From NCBI GenBank assembly GCA_023229645.1, contig JALNYU010000011.1:70688-134687 (forward strand): a DNA stretch of 64,000 bases. The letters run 5' to 3'. Every line of letters starts with the position of its first letter. Within the stretch, counting starts at the first letter, position 1. Of the stretch, positions 59,109 through 64,000 are shown in pieces. The notes below the pieces were generated by a model that did not search any database, was not told where the DNA came from, and saw only the letters and a list, made by a program, of their open reading frames with translations. This stretch comes from Nevskia sp. GTDB lineage: Bacteria > Pseudomonadota > Gammaproteobacteria > Nevskiales > Nevskiaceae. A program made the position numbers and the translations under genes.

Positions 59109-60809
59109 TCAGAACAGGAAATAGCGCTGCGCCAGCGGCAGCACCGTGGCCGGTTCACAGACCAGCAATTGGCCGTCGGCGCGGACTTCGTACGTTTGCG
59201 GGTCCACTTCCATCTTCGGTTGGTAGCTGTTGAGCAGCAGATCGGCCTTGCGCACGTTGCGCGTATTGCGCACCGCGACCAGCGGCTTGGCGAGGTTCAA
59301 CTGCTCGCGCAAGCCGGCGCCGAGCGCCGCCTGCGAAACGAAGCTGACCGACGTTGCCGCGCGCGCGCCGCCGAAGGCGCCGAACATCGGCCGGTAATGC
59401 ACCGGCTGCGGCGTTGGGATCGACGCGTTCGGGTCGCCCATCGGTGCCGCTAAGATCATTCCGCCTTTGATGATCATCGACGGCTTGGCGCCGAAGAATG
59501 CTGGCTTCCATAGCACGAGATCGGCGAGCTTGCCGACTTCAATCGAGCCCACTTCATGGGCAATGCCGTGCGTGATCGCCGGATTGATCGTGTACTTCGC
59601 GACATAGCGCCGGGCGCGGTAGTTATCGTGGCGGGCGTTATCTTCCGGCAGCGCGCCGCGCTGCACGCGCATTTTGTGCGCGGTTTGCCAGGTGCGGGTA
59701 ATGACTTCGCCGATCCTGCCCATCGCTTGGGAGTCGGAAGAGATCATCGAGAACGCGCCGAGATCGTGCAGGATATCTTCGGCGGCAATCGTTTCACGCC
59801 GGATACGCGATTCCGCGAACGCCACGTCTTCTGGAATGCCGGGGTCGAGGTGATGGCAGACCATCAACATGTCCAAATGCTCGTCAACCGTGTTCACGGT
59901 GTACGGCCGCGTCGGATTGGTCGAAGACGGCAGCACGTTGGCTTCGCCGCAGGCTTTGATGATGTCCGGCGCGTGGCCGCCGCCCGCGCCTTCGGTGTGA
60001 TACGTGTGAATCGCCCGGCCTTTGAACGCCGCCAGCGTGGCTTCGACAAAGCCGGATTCGTTCAATGTGTCGGTGTGTATCGCCACCTGCACATCGTATT
60101 TTTCGGCGACGCTGAGGCAGTTATCGATGGCCTTCGGCGTGGTGCCCCAATCTTCGTGCAGCTTCAGGCCCATCGCGCCGGCTTCGAGCTGCTCTTCAAG
60201 CGCAACCGGCAGGCTGGCGTTGCCTTTACCCAGAAAGCCAAAGTTGATCGGCAGGCCTTCAACCGCTTGCAGCATGCGGGCGAGGTGCCAAGGGCCGGGC
60301 GTGCAGGTGGTGGCGTTGGTGCCCGTTGCCGGGCCGGTGCCACCGCCGATCATCGTCGTAACGCCGGACATCATCGCGTCTTCCACCTGCTGCGGGCAGA
60401 TGAAATGGATGTGGGCGTCGATGGCGCCGGCGGTGATGATCTGGCCTTCGCCCGCGATGATTTCGGTGCCGGGGCCGATGACGATATTCACGCCCGGCTG
60501 CACATCCGGATTCCCAGCTTTGCCGATGCCGCTGATGCGGCCGTTCTTCAGGCCGATATCGGCCTTCACGATGCCCCAATGGTCGAGGATGACGACGTTG
60601 GTGATCACCGTGTCTGCGGTCTGCGCGCTTGGGCGCTGGCTCTGGCCCATGCCGTCGCGAATCACCTTGCCGCCGCCGAACGTCACCTCCTCGCCGTAGA
60701 TCGTATGGTCGCGTTCGATTTCGATCCACAGCGCGGTATCGGCCAGGCGCACGCGGTCGCCGGTGGTCGGGCCGTACAAGCTGGCGTACGCGGCACGGCT
60801 GAGTTTCAT
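59109..60809 (-). CDS. ureC: UreC, urease alpha subunit
   Basis: 566 residues, full length. It starts MKLSRAAYASLYGPTTGDRV. Nickel ligands include His133 and His135 in IDAHIHFICP, the carbamylated Lys216 in GAMGLKLHEDWG, and His218; the flap is MVCHHLDPGIPEDVAFAESR with the catalytic His. It hydrolyses urea to ammonia and carbamate. It overlaps ureB by four bases. The complementary strand carries a 480-codon chance open frame, a GC-skew artefact. Confidence 0.97.
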   Translation of the reverse strand: MKLSRAAYASLYGPTTGDRVRLADTALWIEIERDHTIYGEEVTFGGGKVIRDGMGQSQRPSAQTADTVITNVVILDHWGIVKADIGLKNGRISGIGKAGNPDVQPGVNIVIGPGTEIIAGEGQIITAGAIDAHIHFICPQQVEDAMMSGVTTMIGGGTGPATGTNATTCTPGPWHLARMLQAVEGLPINFGFLGKGNASLPVALEEQLEAGAMGLKLHEDWGTTPKAIDNCLSVAEKYDVQVAIHTDTLNESGFVEATLAAFKGRAIHTYHTEGAGGGHAPDIIKACGEANVLPSSTNPTRPYTVNTVDEHLDMLMVCHHLDPGIPEDVAFAESRIRRETIAAEDILHDLGAFSMISSDSQAMGRIGEVITRTWQTAHKMRVQRGALPEDNARHDNYRARRYVAKYTINPAITHGIAHEVGSIEVGKLADLVLWKPAFFGAKPSMIIKGGMILAAPMGDPNASIPTPQPVHYRPMFGAFGGARAATSVSFVSQAALGAGLREQLNLAKPLVAVRNTRNVRKADLLLNSYQPKMEVDPQTYEVRADGQLLVCEPATVLPLAQRYFLF

Positions 60810-61117
60810 GACAACGCCCCTTCAATCTTGCCTTGGAAGCCGTGCACCACACGCGCCCCGGCGTATTCCACTAATTCGACATCGCGTTCTTGGCCCGGCT
60901 CGAAACGCACGGCGGTGCCGGCGGCGATGTTCAGGCGGCAGCCGCGCGCCGCGGCGCGGTCGAAACGCAGCGCATCGTTGGTTTCGAAGAAGTGATAGTG
61001 CGAGCCCACTTGGATCGGACGGTCGCCGGTATTGGCGACGCGCAGCGCGACGGTGCGGCGGCCGACGTTCAACTCAATATCGGGCGCGTCGGCGGTTTCG
61101 ATTTCACCAGGAATCAT
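60806..61117 (-). CDS. ureB: UreB, urease beta subunit
   Basis: 103 residues from the ATG at 61117, giving the family start MIPGEIETADAPDIELN; a TTG at 61132 would add five residues. Conserved GRRTVALRVANTGDRPIQVG, SHYHFFETNDALRFDR and RGCRLNIAAGTAVRFEPGQE are present. Structural subunit of the urease trimer, separate from UreA as in most bacteria. It overlaps ureC by four bases. Confidence 0.96.
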   Translation of the reverse strand: MIPGEIETADAPDIELNVGRRTVALRVANTGDRPIQVGSHYHFFETNDALRFDRAAARGCRLNIAAGTAVRFEPGQERDVELVEYAGARVVHGFQGKIEGALS

Positions 61118-61128
61118 GTCGGCTCCGC

Positions 61129-61431
61129 TCAAGGAATAGGGTTGTGGACGGTAACGAGCTTGGTGCCATCCGGAAACGTCGCTTCCACTTGCACGTCTGG
61201 AATCATTTCCGGGATGCCGTCCATCACATCATCGCGGCTCAGCAGCGTGGTGCCGTAGCTCATCAACTCGGCGACGCTTTTGCCATCCCGTGCGCCTTCA
61301 AGGATCGCCGCTGAGATGTAGGCCACGGCCTCGGGATAATTCAGCTTCACGCCGCGCGCCTTGCGCCGTTCGGCGAGCAGGCCGGCCGTGAAGATCAGCA
61401 ACTTGTCTTTTTCCCGCGGACTCAATTCCAT
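61129..61431 (-). CDS. ureA: UreA, urease gamma subunit
   Basis: 100 residues from the ATG at 61431, giving MELSPREKDKLLIFTAGLLA; the frame extends upstream into ureD without meaning. RKARGVKLNYPEAVAYISAA, GKSVAELMSYGTTLLSRDDV and DVQVEATFPDGTKLVTVHNP are canonical. Smallest structural urease subunit. It lies 31 bases after ureD and 11 before ureB. Confidence 0.96.
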   Translation of the reverse strand: MELSPREKDKLLIFTAGLLAERRKARGVKLNYPEAVAYISAAILEGARDGKSVAELMSYGTTLLSRDDVMDGIPEMIPDVQVEATFPDGTKLVTVHNPIP

Positions 61432-61462
61432 CGTTTCGGTACTCTCGAAATTCTTATCGAAA

Positions 61463-62290
61463 TCAGGTTGCCCATATGCGCGGCGGCACCGCCGGCCGGC
61501 CGAGCAGGCGTGGCCGCAGCGCTTGCCACAGCGCAACGAAGCGGCGCATCACCGCATCCGCATGGCGGCCGGCGCAACGGACAACGAGCAAATCATCGAC
61601 GATCGTCAGGCCGATATCTTCGCCTTGCCCGGCCGCCAATTCACGCAGCGTTTCCAGATCATCGCGCGTTGCAGGGTATGCGACAAACGTGCCGAGCACG
61701 GTCTGCCGGTTTAAGCCCCAGCGTGCGGTCATCGTTGGTTCGCTGCCGGCGAGGCGCAGATGATCCAGCAACAACGGGCGCTCGCCCAGCCACACTTCAA
61801 AATCTTGCCGCAATTGGCCGGCATCGAATGGCTCATCGCGGGCGCTGAGGCCGAAACAGCCGAGTTCCCAGCCGATGAAGCGCGAGTTCGTATCCAGCGT
61901 CACCACGGTGCGCTGCCGCACGCGGGCGCCAGCGTAATAGATGGTTTCCTGCGGTAGCCATTCCAGTGCCGCCTGCTGCAGTTGGAGTGCGACGCTTTGC
62001 GTGGCTTCACTACCGCCGCTGCGATAAAACTTGCCGGCGGCGGGTGTGGTCAGCAGCGTCTGCGAACCGGGCTCGGCACGTACGCGAATCGCCAGTTGAT
62101 CGCCACCGACAATGCCGCCCGGCGGATGCACCACATAAACATGGCAAACCGCCTGCTCCGGATAAAACGGCCGCTGCACGCGCAAGGGCCCGTGGTGATG
62201 GCGGTGCACGAGTGTGGTGCGGCCGTTTAGCGGCGCGAACGTTAGATCAAGCTCGGCACGCCAGCCGGCGGCTGCAGGCGCATCAAACAC
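61463..62290 (-). CDS. ureD: UreD, urease accessory protein
   Basis: 275 residues. The family core has VYVVHPPGGIVGGDQLAIRV, LLTTPAAGKFYRSGG, AALEWLPQETIYYAGARVRQ and FIGWELGCFGLSARDEPFDA. It is the first gene of the cluster and scaffolds nickel insertion with UreF and UreG on the apo-enzyme. No urea transporter or nickel transporter gene precedes it. Confidence 0.94.
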   Translation of the reverse strand: MFDAPAAAGWRAELDLTFAPLNGRTTLVHRHHHGPLRVQRPFYPEQAVCHVYVVHPPGGIVGGDQLAIRVRAEPGSQTLLTTPAAGKFYRSGGSEATQSVALQLQQAALEWLPQETIYYAGARVRQRTVVTLDTNSRFIGWELGCFGLSARDEPFDAGQLRQDFEVWLGERPLLLDHLRLAGSEPTMTARWGLNRQTVLGTFVAYPATRDDLETLRELAAGQGEDIGLTIVDDLLVVRCAGRHADAVMRRFVALWQALRPRLLGRPAVPPRIWAT

Positions 62291-62490
62291 GGCGCAAACG
62301 CACGGTAAGCGCCAAAGGCATTCGGGGGCGGGCGGGGCAGCGGTTCAAGGCGATCATCACAAACAAAGATGCAGAACCGCTAGCGTAACCAAACCGCGCC
62401 CCGCATATCCAAAAAACGGTGATTTTCTCAGGCGGCGGCCGGAACAGGCCGTCACGGCCGCGGCGCACTGCAGCCGTGACGCATGCCGCA

Positions 62491-62883
62491 TCAGTGCATC
62501 AATATCGATACCGCAACCATCGCCTGCGCGGCAAAGCCAGCGACAAACGCCAACGTCCGCACACCCGGAATCTTCAGCGTATACGCCGCAGCGTGTACCA
62601 CGCGCGCCCAGAAATACAACACAGCCGCGCTGGCGATCAAACCGCCTTCAAGGCCAAGCGCCGCCGCCGCCAGCACCAGCGGCGCAAACACCACCAAATT
62701 CTCCACCGCATTGGTATGCGCCAGCATCAAGCGCTGCGCCCACAGCGACTGCGGTTTCGGATTCTCCGGGTACCCAATCGCGCCCAAAATACCGCGGACA
62801 AAAAAGCGATCCAACACATAGGGCACCCACAACAAGCCGGTAAACGCAGCGGTTAGGCTCAAATAAAACAATTCCGTTTTCAT
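62491..62883 (-). CDS. MAPEG-family membrane protein
   Basis: 130 residues from the ATG at 62883, with GAG upstream; an earlier start at 62919 is less likely. Four predicted membrane helices are visible, including FYLSLTAAFTGLLWVPYVLD, and the conserved MAPEG motif is AQRLMLAHTNAVENLVVFAP. VLYFWARVVHAAAYTLKIPG and VAGFAAQAMVAVSILMH follow. MAPEG proteins include microsomal glutathione transferases; many bacterial ones have no known substrate. Stands alone beside the urease cluster. Confidence 0.85.
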   Translation of the reverse strand: MKTELFYLSLTAAFTGLLWVPYVLDRFFVRGILGAIGYPENPKPQSLWAQRLMLAHTNAVENLVVFAPLVLAAAALGLEGGLIASAAVLYFWARVVHAAAYTLKIPGVRTLAFVAGFAAQAMVAVSILMH

Positions 62884-63250
62884 AAAAATCTCGAGTGCGT
62901 GTTGAACAAGGAACAGCAAGCAGCTAAAGCAAAATCAGCGCCTAAAATAGGAAGCCATTTCCTTACAAGACGATAAGATTTTTGCTGATATTACGCTTGC
63001 TACTGCGCTCGAATTTAATGTGAAAAGTCGCAGGCTGTAATGCAGCATCCAATGTGCCCGGACCTGATTGTTTAGCAGGGGCGGTGCGCGGCTGATATGT
63101 CAGCTGACATATAATCCTGGAATTTTGACGCGTTTTCTGGAATCATAAGCTTGTTTCCAAAAGACTTTTATGTGAAGGCCAACGGATTATACGTCGAGTT
63201 TTATGTCAGAGTTATATTTCAAAGTGATATCTAATTGACGTTAGCCTGCA
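62884..63250 (+). other. AT-rich intergenic region with a palindromic site
   Basis: About 370 bases between the divergent MAPEG and 63251 genes, noticeably richer in A and T than the urease cluster. It contains the 18-base palindrome listed separately and a TATAAT next to it. No gene is seen. It marks the transition into the mobile-element-bearing right end. Confidence 0.5.
63095..63115 (+). promoter_or_regulatory. 18-base perfect palindrome overlapping a -10-like box
   Basis: ATATGTCAGCTGACATAT at 63095-63112 is a perfect palindrome; TATAAT at 63110-63115 overlaps its right end. A dimeric repressor bound here would cover the -10 box. No good -35 is found at normal spacing. It lies about 135 bases before the 63251 gene. 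Confidence 0.55.
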
Positions 63251-63889
63251 ATGCCCATCCTCAAGCGCATCCTAGAAGAATTCTGGCTCCCGGCAATAGT
63301 AGCGGTTGCTTGGACGGTCTACAACGTTCAATCGAGCACCGACGTTTGGGAGTTTAAGAACTATGTAAATGTATTAGGGCCAAGTTTCTTCTTGGCAAGC
63401 TGGGCGACTGGTCAGTTCTTTCGAGTGAAGAAGCAGGTCAATTTAGATAAGAACATCAGCGCCATTGATTCTCGAGTTGAATCTCTACTGGAGAAGTTAG
63501 AAAAACACACAAAGGACTTCATGGGGTACACAACCGGCGCTGACAGCGTGGCGTACTTCATGCCGATGATCACGCAAGCTGAGACTGTTGAGCTTGGACT
63601 AATTAATCAGTCGCCCTATCCGGTATTCGATGTTCAAGTTCGACTTATCGATTTAGACGAGCCAATTGATCCCGAAAATGGGAAGTTCTGGACCGATCAC
63701 ATGTTCCACTTGCCCAGCCTTTTTCCAAGTCGAATCGTTATGGGCGCTTACCGATTCGACATTCGTGGTCGAGAGCGGCTACGCTTGAATATTTTTATTA
63801 ACACTCGCGGACAGGGATCAATGCAGCAAATCCGCATCGCTCGCGTCAACGGTGCAATCCAGATTGCCACTAGAACTAGTGGCCTGTAA
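63251..63889 (+). CDS. Unrecognised inner-membrane protein
   Basis: 212 residues. Two predicted N-terminal membrane helices (LPAIVAVAWTVYNV at about 13-26 and NVLGPSFFLASWATGQFF at about 40-57) are followed by a short coiled-coil (SAIDSRVESLLEKLEKHTKD). A soluble beta-rich domain (about 100-212) contains ETVELGLINQSPYPVFDVQV and RLRLNIFINTRGQGSMQQIR. No family is recognised. Base composition is more AT-rich than the core genes, and an IS630-type transposase gene converges on it, so acquisition is possible. The start has no strong ribosome-binding site. Confidence 0.65.
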   Translation: MPILKRILEEFWLPAIVAVAWTVYNVQSSTDVWEFKNYVNVLGPSFFLASWATGQFFRVKKQVNLDKNISAIDSRVESLLEKLEKHTKDFMGYTTGADSVAYFMPMITQAETVELGLINQSPYPVFDVQVRLIDLDEPIDPENGKFWTDHMFHLPSLFPSRIVMGAYRFDIRGRERLRLNIFINTRGQGSMQQIRIARVNGAIQIATRTSGL

Positions 63890-63896
63890 CAATTAA

Positions 63897-64000
63897 TTAG
63901 GTAGTGATTCGGCGTGACGTATTGAAGTATTTCCACTTTACGGGTTTGGCTTGTTTGTTGTAGTGCCGGATGTACTTCATGAGTTTCCTTTTCAGGTCGG
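63897..64000 (-). CDS. IS630-type transposase, C-terminal end (partial)
   Basis: On the minus strand the frame entering from the window edge reads DLKRKLMKYIRHYNKQ, then AKPVKWKYFNTSRRITT and a TAA at 63897-63899. The KYIRHYNKQAKPVKWKY pattern is the usual C-terminus of IS630/Tc1-like transposases. The rest, including the DDE residues, lies outside the window, so intactness cannot be judged. The terminal inverted repeat should lie just left of the stop, but was not identified. Confidence 0.65.
   Translation of the reverse strand, partial: DLKRKLMKYIRHYNKQAKPVKWKYFNTSRRITT

Noticed and set aside
59556..60995. A 479-codon open frame antisense to ureC and ureB
   Set aside because: ureC and ureB are certain on the other strand; the frame has no domain and an Arg/Ala/His-rich composition typical of the complement of GC-rich genes.
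1..64000. CRISPR array
   Set aside because: No regularly spaced direct repeats of 24-40 bases and no cas genes were seen.

Overview
The window reads as a chromosomal segment of a free-living, moderately GC-rich gammaproteobacterium. The basis is a tolQRAB-pal-cpoB operon, bamE diverging from fur, an smpB/ssrA pair, an hrcA-grpE-dnaK-dnaJ heat-shock operon with sigma-32-type promoter boxes, and a tmRNA tag reading ANDANYALAA. Family choices such as the DUF1134/EipA protein, the TonB-receptor remnant and the CehA/McbA hydrolases would suit Nevskiales/Xanthomonadales-like relatives. That placement is inference, not proof.

Layout. 1-6.5 kb: Tol-Pal envelope operon (tolQ cut by the window edge), queE-queC for queuosine, and tRNA-Lys with a clear promoter and terminator. 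6.6-15.3 kb: TolC-type porin with a rhodanese gene, an EipA-like protein, an hsp20/cbpA/M23-peptidase stress group, then a GNAT, DUF486, BI-1 and SulP series on the minus strand. 15.4-23.8 kb: single enzymes (GMC oxidoreductase, acyltransferase, lipoprotein hydrolase, AcpH, FAH-family, M28 peptidase, HAD phosphatase). 23.8-31.5 kb: an AT-rich gap, two tandem secreted CehA/McbA-type metallohydrolases, an argD-type aminotransferase and a decayed TonB-dependent receptor. 31.7-33.0 kb: a ClC channel.

33.0-41.0 kb is the accessory highlight. It is a compact minus-strand cassette (HTH regulator, hsdM, rhuM, 3'-truncated hsdS, a DUF6155-like gene and a primase-helicase of the AEP-TOTE type) whose five internal gene boundaries include four overlaps of 4-8 bases. 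It lies directly downstream of ssrA, a classic integration site, but no integrase and no hsdR are visible. The missing nuclease, the truncated specificity subunit with three TAEL-type repeats, and the linked primase-helicase make it the best candidate for an unusual defence system.

41.0-57.9 kb is mostly core: tmRNA, smpB, rnfH, bamE, fur, an 11-residue-repeat secreted protein, recN, nadK, hrcA-grpE-dnaK-dnaJ, dapB, kup, an SSAT-like acetyltransferase, a metallo-beta-lactamase-fold protein and an M20 amidohydrolase. 57.9-62.3 kb is a minus-strand urease cluster ureDABCEF that lacks ureG. The right end holds an MAPEG protein, an 18-base perfect palindrome upstream of an unrecognised membrane protein, and the tail of an IS630-type transposase running off the edge.
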